Positions 6,783 through 14,235 of a stretch of 36,780 nucleotides of DNA are shown here, one piece after another; position 1 is the stretch's first letter; every line of letters starts with the position of its first letter. Location: assembly GCA_001783715.1 (NCBI GenBank), contig MFNF01000019.1, forward strand, positions 1-36,780. The letters are read 5' to 3'. This DNA is from Candidatus Lambdaproteobacteria bacterium RIFOXYD2_FULL_56_26 (GTDB taxonomy: Bacteria; SAR324; XYD2-FULL-50-16). Under the pieces are notes generated by a model. That model had not been told where the DNA came from and searched no databases. It worked only from the letters and a program-made list of their open reading frames with translations. Position numbers and translations under genes: made by a program.

Positions 6783-7825
6783 TTGACTTCCTTCCCCTCC
6801 AAAAAGTCGGTTTTAGGTTCGATTTCTACGCTGACCTCGATCAGGTTGATCATAAACTCCGGTTCAAAGACTCGCTCCCAACCCCTGGGCTCGTCCGGGC
6901 CCATCTTGGAGAGCCACTCCCGGTCCAGCCATTCCAAGGCGTTTTCGATCATCCCGGTCAAAATCCGCTCGCTTATCCCAGACGATGCCTCCCGCAATCT
7001 CCGGCACAGATCCGCAAAGACCGGGTTCTTTGGGTCCACCAGGGGCCATGCGATGACCCGGTTGTACTCCGCCGCACAGGCCTCCACGAAGCCTGGGCTG
7101 GTAATGGGCACCGGCTCGACCGGTGGACCAGCCATTGCCTCGGCAGGCCCGGATCGGGTGGCCGGAACCGGCGGACCGGCACCGCAAGCGTCCGCTGCCC
7201 TTCCGATTACGTTGGGGTGAAGCAGAGAGGTCCACTTGAGGAAACTGGCCTTGCCGGAGTCCCGGTTGGCTTCCTCCAACAGCCGGACCATCCCGGCACG
7301 GATTTGTTGCAGGTTCAGGTCCGGTCGTTGCCGTTTGAGCTCAGCGCACTTGAACCGGAACTTCCGGTTCTCCGGTTGGGCCTTGAGCCCCCGGCTGGCC
7401 ATCACCTCGTTGTAGATCCCGGCCACTTCCTCGGCAAAGGCCTCAAAGTGGGACTTGGGTTTGGGCTTGCCGGTCAATCCCGCTGCCGCCTGTTGGGCTA
7501 CCCCGGCCACTAGGCTGCCCAAAAACCTAGCCTCGTCCACAAAGGCGTACCAGTTGGTCCGGTCACTCCAAAACTTGCCGAAGTGCCCCACCTGGAGCAC
7601 CCCTTGTGTGCGCAAGGAACCTAGGATCCGCCGGACCTGCTTGACCGTCCAAAATTCTATCCGCTCGGCGATCCGTTCCAGGCTGTCGTAGGTCCAGGTC
7701 CGGCCCTCGACCTGGTTGTGGCCCGTGGTCTGGTTGTATAGGATCCAGCCCCGCAGATACTTGATCATCTGGGCTTCCTCCTGGCCGAACTGTACGGCCA
7801 GTGCCTGGTATTGGGCTTCAGTCAT
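6779..7825 (-). CDS. Replication-initiator-like winged-helix protein
   Basis: 348 aa. Residues 1-85 form a winged-helix-like domain with FWTVKQVRRILGSLRTQGVLQV, the typical recognition helix and wing of phage and plasmid replication proteins, preceded by QFGQEEAQMIKYLRGWI. The C-terminal region has two similar helical modules, one ending in KASFLKWTSLLHPNVI, resembling phage replication proteins of the DnaT/O-like type. A Pro/Ala-rich linker (about 215-245) joins them. It overlaps the upstream 107-aa paralog of its own N-terminal domain by 8 bp. Function as element replication initiator or helicase loader is inferred from architecture. Confidence 0.6.
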   Translation of the reverse strand: MTEAQYQALAVQFGQEEAQMIKYLRGWILYNQTTGHNQVEGRTWTYDSLERIAERIEFWTVKQVRRILGSLRTQGVLQVGHFGKFWSDRTNWYAFVDEARFLGSLVAGVAQQAAAGLTGKPKPKSHFEAFAEEVAGIYNEVMASRGLKAQPENRKFRFKCAELKRQRPDLNLQQIRAGMVRLLEEANRDSGKASFLKWTSLLHPNVIGRAADACGAGPPVPATRSGPAEAMAGPPVEPVPITSPGFVEACAAEYNRVIAWPLVDPKNPVFADLCRRLREASSGISERILTGMIENALEWLDREWLSKMGPDEPRGWERVFEPEFMINLIEVSVEIEPKTDFLEGKEVK

Positions 7826-8141
7826 CGATTCTCCCCGAATCCGAACATGATTCCAGGAAATTCATCAGGGCGTATTCCTTGCTCCTGACTTTTCCGTTTC
7901 GGGTCAATCGAGATACGATTGCCCCCTGCTCCTCCAGGGACTTGAGTATCCTTCGGACTTGCTTCAGGGACCAAAATGCCGTCTCCTTCGAAATCATGGC
8001 CTGACTTCCCCTGATCCATGCTTCTTTTTCTTCTCGTCGGTACTGGCCTTGTCGAATCTTGGAGCGGAAATATTCGATCATCATCGCCTCTTCCTGGCCG
8101 TACTGGAGGGCCAACTCCCTAAAATCCGGGTGTAGGATCAT
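7818..8141 (-). CDS. Small winged-helix protein, paralog of the replication-type protein
   Basis: 107 aa that align over their length with the N-terminal domain of the next gene: LALQYGQEEAMMIEYFRSKI against LAVQFGQEEAQMIKYLRGWI, and FWSLKQVRRILKSLEEQGAIV against FWTVKQVRRILGSLRTQGVL. It lacks the C-terminal modules. A stand-alone DNA-binding domain beside the full-length protein could act as a copy-number or transcriptional regulator by competing for the same site. Its ATG directly follows the upstream stop with no gap, and its own stop overlaps the next start by 8 bp. Confidence 0.7.
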   Translation of the reverse strand: MILHPDFRELALQYGQEEAMMIEYFRSKIRQGQYRREEKEAWIRGSQAMISKETAFWSLKQVRRILKSLEEQGAIVSRLTRNGKVRSKEYALMNFLESCSDSGRIDD

Positions 8142-8795
8142 CTATCTTTCGGACCTCAAGCCAGTTTGGCCGGGACCCGCACCCAATTCCCGCAAACGGT
8201 CCTCGGTCGTTTGAGCCCGATTTTCCCAATCCTTCGCCCATCGTTCGTACCAGTCCCTGGGGAACGGATGATATTGGCCGGACCCCAGTCCCCTCGCTCC
8301 AGGACTGTTGTACCCCAAGGGTCCCACCTTCAGGTCGGCTGGAGTCTCTTGGGCATGTTTTAGGTTGGCTTGCACCATCTCTTTGCAATGGGCCAGATCC
8401 CACTCCAAGGCCCCCTGTTCTTCGATGATCTCCAAGGCGTAGCGCTTGGCTTCCCCCGGACATGCAAGTTCCGATTCGAGCTGGATCACCCCGAGACTCT
8501 GCAATCGATCCAGTTCGCTTTGAACCTGAGGCCTTGGCCAAAGGTCAGCAAAGGCAAAGAGTTCCTGGGAATTTACCCAACAAACCTCCTCCCTACCTCG
8601 CCCTTGAAGACGGTGCCGAACCTCCGACACTAAAAGTTCCAGGATCACCAAGACCCCGATATCCCCGAAATGTTGTCGCAAGGCGCTAGCGTCGGGATAG
8701 GCTTGAAACTGATCGGTCATGAAGACCCTGGGCCGGTCAATTTCCACCTTTTTCCCCCTCCAAAAGCCCCAACCCTTCCAGTAGTTGGTGGCCAT
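8142..8795 (-). CDS. Element protein, putative DNA-binding, unknown
   Basis: 217 aa. The N terminus is short and Trp-rich (NYWKGWGFWRGKK), followed by a helical region (35-115) containing LDRLQSLGVIQLESE, which reads as the end of a winged helix. The C-terminal third is Gly/Arg/Gln-rich and ends RDWYERWAKDWENRAQ. GAGG lies 6 bp before the ATG. No family recognised. Its position directly before two replication-type winged-helix genes suggests a role in element replication or control. Confidence 0.62.
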   Translation of the reverse strand: MATNYWKGWGFWRGKKVEIDRPRVFMTDQFQAYPDASALRQHFGDIGVLVILELLVSEVRHRLQGRGREEVCWVNSQELFAFADLWPRPQVQSELDRLQSLGVIQLESELACPGEAKRYALEIIEEQGALEWDLAHCKEMVQANLKHAQETPADLKVGPLGYNSPGARGLGSGQYHPFPRDWYERWAKDWENRAQTTEDRLRELGAGPGQTGLRSER

Positions 8796-8822
8796 AGGTC
8801 CTCAAGGTCTTTGGTCGTATGT

Positions 8823-9533
8823 TCATCCGTTCTGCCCCAGCAAAAATCGTTGCGCCCCCTGGGACTCCGGAATTTGGCGGTTCAACCGAATGTCTTTCGC
8901 CGCCTCTCGCCCCCCTTGGTAGGCATTGACCTCTTTTTTGTATTCCTTGAGATCGGGCGTGTCTTCCAAGTCAGGTTTCCACGAACAGTACCAATCCATG
9001 GCCTGCTGGGCTTCGGAGACCAGGATCAGGGCGTGCTCCTGCTCCACTCGCTTGCGCCCTTGCGCAAGCTTGGTCAGAAGCCCATCGGTCAAACCTCGGT
9101 GGAAATGGTCCCGCTTGGCCAGATTGACCACCCGCCTCGCCTTTCTCTCATTGAGCCGAAACAGCTCCCACTGCCGGTCATATTCTCCTTCCAGCCAAGG
9201 GTAGAGGTATCCGGCAAAAGCCACCGGCTCCAGGCGGCCTACAAAACGGATCCGCCACCAGGATTCGTGGCGTTGGTAAACAATGCCCACGTCTGCAGCC
9301 TCGCACACCACCCAGCCCACCAACTTCCGCTTGTTGCCCTGGGAGTTTTTGACCTCCAGCGGTTCACCTTCAACGAACTTCAGGTCTTCTTCCAGCAGTT
9401 GAGCGGCCTCGATCCGGTGTTCCAGCATCAGTTGTTGGGCCTTGGCCAAGGCGGCCTCCCGCTCGTTCGGTTCGGGGTTGTGGCTCGCCAGGGCCAGCAA
9501 CTTCTTGATGCGGTTGATCACGGTTTCGTTCAT
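8823..9533 (-). CDS. DUF2786 domain protein
   Basis: 236 aa. Residues 1-42 are a clear DUF2786 domain (INRIKKLLALASHNPEPNEREAALAKAQ, Glu/Ala-rich helices ending QLMLEHRIE). The rest is helical and charged, with WKPDLEDTPDLKEYKKEVNAYQGGREAAKDI near the end, as in other phage and plasmid DUF2786 proteins. The biochemical function of the family is not established; members are common in phages and conjugative elements. A 17-bp repeat shared with the 10487 promoter region begins 11 bp upstream of the ATG. Confidence 0.78.
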   Translation of the reverse strand: MNETVINRIKKLLALASHNPEPNEREAALAKAQQLMLEHRIEAAQLLEEDLKFVEGEPLEVKNSQGNKRKLVGWVVCEAADVGIVYQRHESWWRIRFVGRLEPVAFAGYLYPWLEGEYDRQWELFRLNERKARRVVNLAKRDHFHRGLTDGLLTKLAQGRKRVEQEHALILVSEAQQAMDWYCSWKPDLEDTPDLKEYKKEVNAYQGGREAAKDIRLNRQIPESQGAQRFLLGQNG

Positions 9534-9543
9534 CGTCGTTTTC

Positions 9544-9560
9544 TTCCAGAGGAGTTTCTG
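9544..9560. repeat. 17-bp direct repeat, copy 1
   Basis: TTCCAGAGGAGTTTCTG, identical to 10531-10547. The CAGA/TCTG ends form a weak dyad. Each copy lies in the leader of a minus-strand gene, so it may be a shared operator or promoter element. It may instead mark a recombination point, because the copies bracket the only plus-strand gene of the element. Confidence 0.8.
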
Positions 9561-9726
9561 TATAACGGTTTGGTTATCGGTTGAAACGGTCCTGTTTTGT
9601 TTTCAGCTTCCTGTTGTTTCCAAAAAGTGCTAAAGGGGGATCGGTGTCGGGAACTTTTTTAAGGTCCTCGGGGCCATGTTGCCGAAAACCCCTTTCCTTC
9701 AACCTCTTCATCGTTTGGTTCTTGTT

Positions 9727-10008
9727 ATGAAAAAATTTCTTATCTTTATGTTCTCTTTCAGCCTTCCCTATTTGGTCTTTGCTGCGGACCTGCTTGACGG
9801 AGGGACGGATGAATGGCTTAATGCCTCCGTTGAACAAAGACTGGATGCCGCAAAAGCGGCATTGATGATACATACGCCAGGTACCAAAACTTACCCTGTC
9901 GAAAAACTTGTTGATTGCCTCAACTACCGTTTCCATAAGGATGCACAGTCCGGCAGGTTTCCAGGGGCCGTGAGGCAGTCGATAGAAGCCTGCCTCATGT
10001 TTCCTTAG
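9727..10008 (+). CDS. Small exported protein, unknown
   Basis: 93 aa from ATG 9727. The start gives a classic signal peptide (MKKFLIFMFSFSLPYLVFA, then ADL), with cleavage likely after VFA, so it acts in the periplasm or outside. The mature part (about 73 aa) has a W followed by helices (EQRLDAAKAALMIHTPG) and two Cys (LVDCLN and IEACL) that could pair. No strong SD is visible. It is the only plus-strand gene of the element, is convergent with the four-Cys gene that ends 2 bp later, and sits between the two 17-bp repeats. The function is unknown. The 150-codon frame on the opposite strand has no credible protein features. Confidence 0.62.
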   Translation: MKKFLIFMFSFSLPYLVFAADLLDGGTDEWLNASVEQRLDAAKAALMIHTPGTKTYPVEKLVDCLNYRFHKDAQSGRFPGAVRQSIEACLMFP

Positions 10009-10010
10009 TA

Positions 10011-10487
10011 CTATGGTGCGCACCACAGGTCCTTGTGCGCAGTATTTGGCTGATCCTTAGACTGCTCCGAGATACCCAGATGCAGTTCCAAAAGCGTTTT
10101 CCCCAAATCGGCTCCATCCAGTACAATCCGTCCCTTCCGGACTGACCGGCTTTTTCCGGGAGTCAACTCGAAAGGAGGAGCTTCCCCGAGGTCGGTGATC
10201 TCGATGAGGGAAGCGTTCCGGATTTTGTTCTCCATCAAATCGACCACCAGATTGCTCAAAAGCGTGGCGGCTTGGCACCGAGAGGGCCAGGAAGGCAACT
10301 GCACACCTGCAACCTGGATCAGGGCATCCTTTCCCCAAGTGTGATCCCCAGCAGGAAGACTGAACCGACAAACCCCGGAGGGACCGCACAATACCAATGA
10401 GGAAGGAGGAAGCTTGAGAGGCTGGTTGGCGGAAAAACCTGGGTTTGCCAGGAGGATTGCCAGGATTGCCAAAAAAGTCTTTTTCAT
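10011..10487 (-). CDS. Exported four-Cys SNase-like protein A
   Basis: 158 aa from ATG 10487. It has a signal peptide (MKKTFLAILAILLANPGFSA). The mature protein has the pattern shared by its element paralogs: C34-x5-C40-RF, strand, GVQLPSWPSRC (C71), helix, then GRIVLDGADLGKTLLELHLGI and a final LWC (C156). This layout mirrors bacterial thermonuclease-type proteins (GIDAPE..C..E, GR..VdG.dl...L...GlA, WC). The catalytic Arg and Glu in the GID-PE loop are replaced, so it is probably non-catalytic. Periplasmic or secreted, likely with two disulfides. Confidence 0.68.
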   Translation of the reverse strand: MKKTFLAILAILLANPGFSANQPLKLPPSSLVLCGPSGVCRFSLPAGDHTWGKDALIQVAGVQLPSWPSRCQAATLLSNLVVDLMENKIRNASLIEITDLGEAPPFELTPGKSRSVRKGRIVLDGADLGKTLLELHLGISEQSKDQPNTAHKDLWCAP

Positions 10488-10530
10488 CTGTTTCGCCTGT
10501 GTTGATGGTTTCAAGTTGCCTTGTTACTTT

Positions 10531-10547
10531 TTCCAGAGGAGTTTCTG
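10531..10547. repeat. 17-bp direct repeat, copy 2
   Basis: Identical to 9544-9560 and in the same orientation, 44 bp upstream of the ATG at 10487. The flanks are also loosely similar (T-rich before, CGGTTGG-type after), consistent with a conserved promoter or operator region or a duplicated junction. Confidence 0.8.
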
Positions 10548-10614
10548 CAGGTCGGTTGGGGGAAAATTGCACCCGGACCTAGACTCCAACGTGATGCGGT
10601 CGATTAAAATGGGG

Positions 10615-11343
10615 TTAGTTTCCATCGTGTGTTTCCCTTAAAAGCCCCAGCCGTTCCAGCAACTCGGGGCCGTAGATTTCCGAAAGGACCCGGCCCACCG
10701 CAACACTTCGCCGCTCTTCAGGTATGCCCAGGTTGTTTGTCAGTTTGGCGGCCACCTCGGCGGAGTCGGCCAAGGCGCTCAAAAACCTGGGGGCAGAGGA
10801 AAGCCCAACATCCTCAAACAGCAGGTCCAGTGCCCCCCGCCTGGGGCCGGGCTCGGTCGGGTCCTTGCCTTCCCAGGCTGTTTCCAATTCCTTGCGCCGC
10901 AAAATCCCTTCTCCCACCAGCCGCTCCAAGGTCGGGTCGGAATGGCCCAGTCGGGCAAAGGGGCGCTGCAAAGCTTGGCGTTCGCATTCGATAAAGTACC
11001 GTCGGACCTGCTTGCCCTTCTCGTTGCGTTCGACCATGGAGAGTTCCTTGGCCATGTCCAAGGTGAGTTGGTATTCTTTGCGGTTGTGACCACCTTTGCC
11101 CTTTTGCTCGCCAAATTTGGCGAGCAATCGAAAGTCCTGATTTTCCTGGAAGTCGTATTCCTTGATCCGGTCTTTGATCCAATTGCTGAAGTCTTTGCCG
11201 ACCCCCAAAAACTGGTGCAGTTCACGACCCTCCACCACCAAGACCGACCTCCCCTCCCACTGAGCCTCCCGAACCTCCACCGGCCCATGGATCACCCGCT
11301 CCAAGCGGAGTTCGGTCTTTTGAGTTGTCTTTTTGCCCTTCAT
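10615..11343 (-). CDS. AntA/AntB-type phage antirepressor
   Basis: 242 aa from ATG 11343, with AAAGGGC as SD; an upstream extension to 11451 is unlikely. Residues 35-110 carry the AntA signature: VEGRELHQFLGVGKDFSNWI, then RIKEYDFQENQDF and, after a short gap, NRKEYQLTLDMAKELSMVERNEKG, followed by the conserved VRRYFIECE. In phages this domain is the N-terminal part of antirepressors that inactivate or titrate the prophage repressor or act as DNA-binding switches. The C-terminal 120 residues are helical and unlike the usual KilA/ANT tails. It supports a phage-derived element under lysogeny-like control. Confidence 0.85.
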   Translation of the reverse strand: MKGKKTTQKTELRLERVIHGPVEVREAQWEGRSVLVVEGRELHQFLGVGKDFSNWIKDRIKEYDFQENQDFRLLAKFGEQKGKGGHNRKEYQLTLDMAKELSMVERNEKGKQVRRYFIECERQALQRPFARLGHSDPTLERLVGEGILRRKELETAWEGKDPTEPGPRRGALDLLFEDVGLSSAPRFLSALADSAEVAAKLTNNLGIPEERRSVAVGRVLSEIYGPELLERLGLLRETHDGN

Positions 11344-11404
11344 ATCATTGCCCTTTAGATGTACCGCACTTGGTTTTTTGGATTCTTTGGGAAAAGTGAG
11401 TAGC

Positions 11405-11866
11405 TCAATGCCTGCACCAGAACCTTTCATCCTGAGGTATGGTAAACCCACGGTCTAGGATACCCAACCCCAGATAGAACAACTCTTCCGCAACCTCGCG
11501 GCCGTCGATGGTGATGTCGGCCAAGTGGACCTGGATTTTGCCGACACGTACGGCGATAGGGACCGTCTTTGCTTCAATACCCGAGATCTCAATCCGTTTG
11601 GCCTTGGAAAGAAGTTCCCACAATCTGGACTCCAACTGCCTCGATAGGCTCATTTCAGCCCAGCACCAGCTATTCCCCTTTTTGGTGCCGATCCATCGCG
11701 GCAGGAGGATGCCCTTTGGCTTCAACCAAACTTCCTCTCCCTCGATCCGAAACTTGCAGGCACTTATGGAGCATTCGAGGAACTCGGCCTCGTCGGTTGA
11801 TTCGGGCAGCCCTAAGGCCGTGAAGGACCAAAGGAGCAGCAGGGGAAGCAGCAGTCTTTTTTTCAT
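11405..11866 (-). CDS. Exported four-Cys SNase-like protein B
   Basis: 153 aa from ATG 11866, with SD AGAGGAA. The signal peptide is MKKRLLLPLLLLWSFTALG. The mature protein has C32-x4-C37-KF, GILLPRW (the GID-PE loop equivalent), C68 in NSWC, then HLADITIDGREVAEELFYLGLGI and a final FWC (C151). Same four-Cys, thermonuclease-like layout as proteins A, C and D; the catalytic Arg/Glu are not conserved. It lies 30 bp downstream of the membrane fusion protein in the same operon. Confidence 0.68.
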   Translation of the reverse strand: MKKRLLLPLLLLWSFTALGLPESTDEAEFLECSISACKFRIEGEEVWLKPKGILLPRWIGTKKGNSWCWAEMSLSRQLESRLWELLSKAKRIEISGIEAKTVPIAVRVGKIQVHLADITIDGREVAEELFYLGLGILDRGFTIPQDERFWCRH

Positions 11867-11896
11867 CTTGTGTTCCTCTTTGAGGGGCAAAGGTCG

Positions 11897-13090
11897 CTAG
11901 TTGTTTTGTACGCACCAGGGATTGTCTGCAGGCAATCCTTCGGCGATACTTTCGTTGACCGCTAACTTGTTTGCGGCCAACAACTCGGAAAGGTCTTGGC
12001 CATTAACCCAAATCCTGGCCCGTCTTACTTTAATTGTATTTTTGAACAGACGGTTGAAGAAATCTTCTTCAGGATCGATTTCCGTCAGGAATATCTTCTT
12101 GAGTTTGCCGGGTTCTGCCCCGACTTGCTTGTTCAAGAACTCGTTTGAAAGGAGGTACAAAAGGTCCTCCGCCAGACAATGCCCCGGAAAGTCGGGCAAA
12201 AGGATCCCCTTGGGCAGGATCGTCAACTTTTTCCCCTCGACCTTGAATCCGCAAAATCTGGTGGCGCATCCTAGCGGGATAGCCTCCAACCGTTGTTCCG
12301 TCTTGGTTTGGGGTGATTGTGCGGCAACCGGTTTGGCCCCCAAGGTCGCCAAGGCAAACAAGCCCAAGACCAGAACACTCGACTTGGGCTTGAACCGTCC
12401 CCGTTCATCTCGGACCCAAAGACCCTGGCCGTCCTGGGAACTTTCCCCTGGTCGCACCAGCGGGGCCTGGGGCTGAGTCAGTGAGCGGTCCACCAGCCGC
12501 AAGGGAGCCCGGCGGCCTAGGCTCCAAGCGAGCCACAAGGCGGCCAACTGGAGGCCCAGGCGGTTGAGCCAAAGCAAAGCAATTTCGAGAGGATCTTTGA
12601 TGCGAGGGGAATTGGCCTGGGTTCGTTGGCCCAAGTGGTCGATCAGTCGGTTTTCGGCCTCGATCCGGGCAAGCGAGGCCTTGGCGGCATTGGTCTTTTG
12701 ACCGGCGGCCAGGAAATACCGGCTCCCTGAGCCCTGGCCTTCAACGGCCCGTTCCAAGGCTCGTTGGTAGTCTTGGGCTCGGGCCTCCGCCTGAGCGACT
12801 TCCAGGGCCGGAGCGGCCAGACGGTACCCCGCCCCGGTTAAACCGGCGGTGGTGAGGCAGAGGACCGTGGCCCAGCCAAAAAAACGGGCTCCGGTTCCCG
12901 TTTCGCCGGAGAGCCGGGACACCAAAGCGGCGGTCCCGAATTCCAGCGCCAGGGCCACGGCCCAACCTCGCCAAGCCTGGGGGTAAAACCCGGCAAAGTA
13001 CTCTGCCGTATCTGCCACCAGTACCCCAAGAATCAAGCCTAAGGCAAGATACCCCCCAAGGATTCGCCAAACTCTGGAGTTCTCAGACAT
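11897..13090 (-). CDS. Membrane protein fused to a four-Cys SNase-like domain (C)
   Basis: 397 aa. The N-terminal half has hydrophobic segments at about 9-28, 43-60 and 70-90, an amphipathic Ala/Glu-rich helical region (95-155), and a segment at 170-192 (LLWLNRLGLQLAALWLAWSLGRR). After a linker, residues 238-258 (VLVLGLFALATLGAKPVAAQ) resemble an internal signal or anchor. The last 120 residues are the four-Cys domain: C275-x4-C280, GILLPDFPGHC (C305), RRARIWVNGQDLSELL, NPWC near the end. The membrane half matches the topology and several residues of the protein at 16309-17988. The SNase-like domain probably faces the periplasm. Start overlaps the zinc-ribbon gene by 8 bp. Confidence 0.7.
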   Translation of the reverse strand: MSENSRVWRILGGYLALGLILGVLVADTAEYFAGFYPQAWRGWAVALALEFGTAALVSRLSGETGTGARFFGWATVLCLTTAGLTGAGYRLAAPALEVAQAEARAQDYQRALERAVEGQGSGSRYFLAAGQKTNAAKASLARIEAENRLIDHLGQRTQANSPRIKDPLEIALLWLNRLGLQLAALWLAWSLGRRAPLRLVDRSLTQPQAPLVRPGESSQDGQGLWVRDERGRFKPKSSVLVLGLFALATLGAKPVAAQSPQTKTEQRLEAIPLGCATRFCGFKVEGKKLTILPKGILLPDFPGHCLAEDLLYLLSNEFLNKQVGAEPGKLKKIFLTEIDPEEDFFNRLFKNTIKVRRARIWVNGQDLSELLAANKLAVNESIAEGLPADNPWCVQNN

Positions 13091-13301
13091 GGCCCTCCCC
13101 GAGTTTGGGGACCGGGGGCAATCCGCTGGGATCCGGGAACAGCTGGCCCGAACACCGGGGACAAAGCCCCGACCAAGCGGGCTGGGGGCCGCAATTGGGG
13201 CAGATCAAGGGGGGCTCCAGGAAGGTCAACTGCTCAAAGCGGCTTCCCTTCCGTGGCCGACCCCGCTGGGGCTGCTCCCTGGTGAACCCTTTTCGGCTCA
13301 T
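13083..13301 (-). CDS. Small zinc-ribbon protein
   Basis: 72 aa from ATG 13301, chosen because it overlaps the preceding stop (ATGA) and shares the duplicated leader and start. It begins MSRKGFTREQPQ, identical to the start of the neighbouring protein D, then has a basic linker and a zinc ribbon: ICPNCG (CxxC) and LCPRCSG (CxxC). It is probably cytoplasmic. Zinc ribbons of this size bind nucleic acid or bridge proteins; the partner is unknown. Confidence 0.65.
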   Translation of the reverse strand: MSRKGFTREQPQRGRPRKGSRFEQLTFLEPPLICPNCGPQPAWSGLCPRCSGQLFPDPSGLPPVPKLGEGHV

Positions 13302-13311
13302 CGGGCCTCCT
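13266..13311. repeat. 46-bp direct repeat, copy 1 (start of zinc-ribbon gene)
   Basis: Perfectly identical to 13811-13856. It spans the leader with SD (AGGAGG-like), the ATG and about 12 codons on the minus strand, so two unrelated proteins share the N terminus MSRKGFTREQPQ. It indicates a recent duplication or recombination that reused a translation start. Confidence 0.93.
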
Positions 13312-13846
13312 TTTGCAAAGGGCCGCACCATACACCACCAGCTTGCTTTTCCATAGCGGCGGCAAATTCGCTTGAGACTGCAAACCCAGCATCGGAAAGA
13401 GTTTTCGCAAGGTCCTTGCCGTCAATCAAAACTCTGGCGGGCCGGGCCAAGACTTCCAGGTTGAATAGGGGGTAACGAAAAACCTTTTCTTCGCCGATCT
13501 CCGACAATTCAATCGACTTGGGAGCTTCCAACAACGCTCTTAAGAACCGATCCGTAAAAAGATACAACCGGCGCTCAGCAACGCAGGAACCGCCAATATC
13601 CGCCAGCTCAACCCCTCGCAAGACAACATGCAACTCTTCTTCTCCTACGAGAAACCGACAGGTCCGATTCGCACAAATTCCCTTTGATGCCTTAATCGTC
13701 CCCTTGGCGGCAATAGCGTTGGAACCGGACCAAGGCAAAAGCGCCAAGGCCAGAAACAGGCCCAGCCCCCCTTTAAGTTTAAAGGTCCGGTTCTCTTTGG
13801 GAGCAGACTTCTGGGGCTGCTCCCTGGTGAACCCTTTTCGGCTCAT
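13298..13846 (-). CDS. Membrane-anchored four-Cys SNase-like protein D
   Basis: 182 aa. A basic cytoplasmic N terminus (MSRKGFTREQPQ, shared with the zinc-ribbon protein) precedes a hydrophobic segment (27-46) that would anchor or export the protein. The domain has C58-x4-C63-RFLVG, VVLRGVELADIGGSC (C88), the helix AERRLYLF, then ARVLIDGKDLAKTLSDAGFAV and VWC (C174). It is the paralog closest to true thermonucleases in layout. Even so, the first catalytic Arg is Val and the Glu is Asp, so activity is doubtful. It is coupled by ATGA to both neighbours. Confidence 0.7.
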   Translation of the reverse strand: MSRKGFTREQPQKSAPKENRTFKLKGGLGLFLALALLPWSGSNAIAAKGTIKASKGICANRTCRFLVGEEELHVVLRGVELADIGGSCVAERRLYLFTDRFLRALLEAPKSIELSEIGEEKVFRYPLFNLEVLARPARVLIDGKDLAKTLSDAGFAVSSEFAAAMEKQAGGVWCGPLQKEAR

Positions 13847-13856
13847 CGGGCCTCCT
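13811..13856. repeat. 46-bp direct repeat, copy 2 (start of protein D gene)
   Basis: Identical to 13266-13311, offset 545 bp. Covers leader, SD, ATG and first 12 codons of the 13298-13846 gene. Confidence 0.93.
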
Positions 13857-14235
13857 GTTGAAAGGGGCTACACCAAGGGCCACCCTTTTTTTGGGCCAGA
13901 TACTTGACCATGTTGTCTTCCTTGGCAGCAAAGCGCCCTACTTCAAACCGGCAAACTTGACTGAAGCAATAGCCATGTTCGCCGAAGACGGCATCAACCC
14001 CTGGGTTTGCTTCCAATATCCGGGGAGCCAGCAGCAAGGCCAAGAACAGAACGGACAAAACCAGAGGCCTCGTCAATCTGCGCTTTTGAAGGGTAGTCGA
14101 ACGCCTAGCCTTTACTCCGTCTGATTTAGCGGCAGGGTTTGGCTCCGGGTCAAGGGGGAGTTCTTCAAACTCCACCACGACCCCAAAGCCTTTGCCGGTC
14201 CGATTACGATTTTTGGGGATTTTGCGCCGGGTCAT
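13843..14235 (-). CDS. Membrane-anchored truncated four-Cys family protein E
   Basis: 130 aa. A long basic N terminus (residues 1-56, MTRRKIPKNRNR) precedes one transmembrane segment (57-74). The family start follows, C90-x4-C95-RFEVG, then only about 25 residues before GGPWC (C122) and SPFQQEAR. The central strands and third Cys of the family are missing, so it looks like an internally deleted paralog that kept the N- and C-terminal Cys motifs. The end is nearly the same as in protein D (WCGPLQKEAR). ATGA overlaps on both sides. Confidence 0.62.
   Translation of the reverse strand: MTRRKIPKNRNRTGKGFGVVVEFEELPLDPEPNPAAKSDGVKARRSTTLQKRRLTRPLVLSVLFLALLLAPRILEANPGVDAVFGEHGYCFSQVCRFEVGRFAAKEDNMVKYLAQKKGGPWCSPFQQEAR

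Noticed and set aside
9574-10026. 150-codon minus-strand frame
   Set aside because: It lies opposite the 9727-10008 gene, which has a clear signal peptide; the minus product has no recognisable features.
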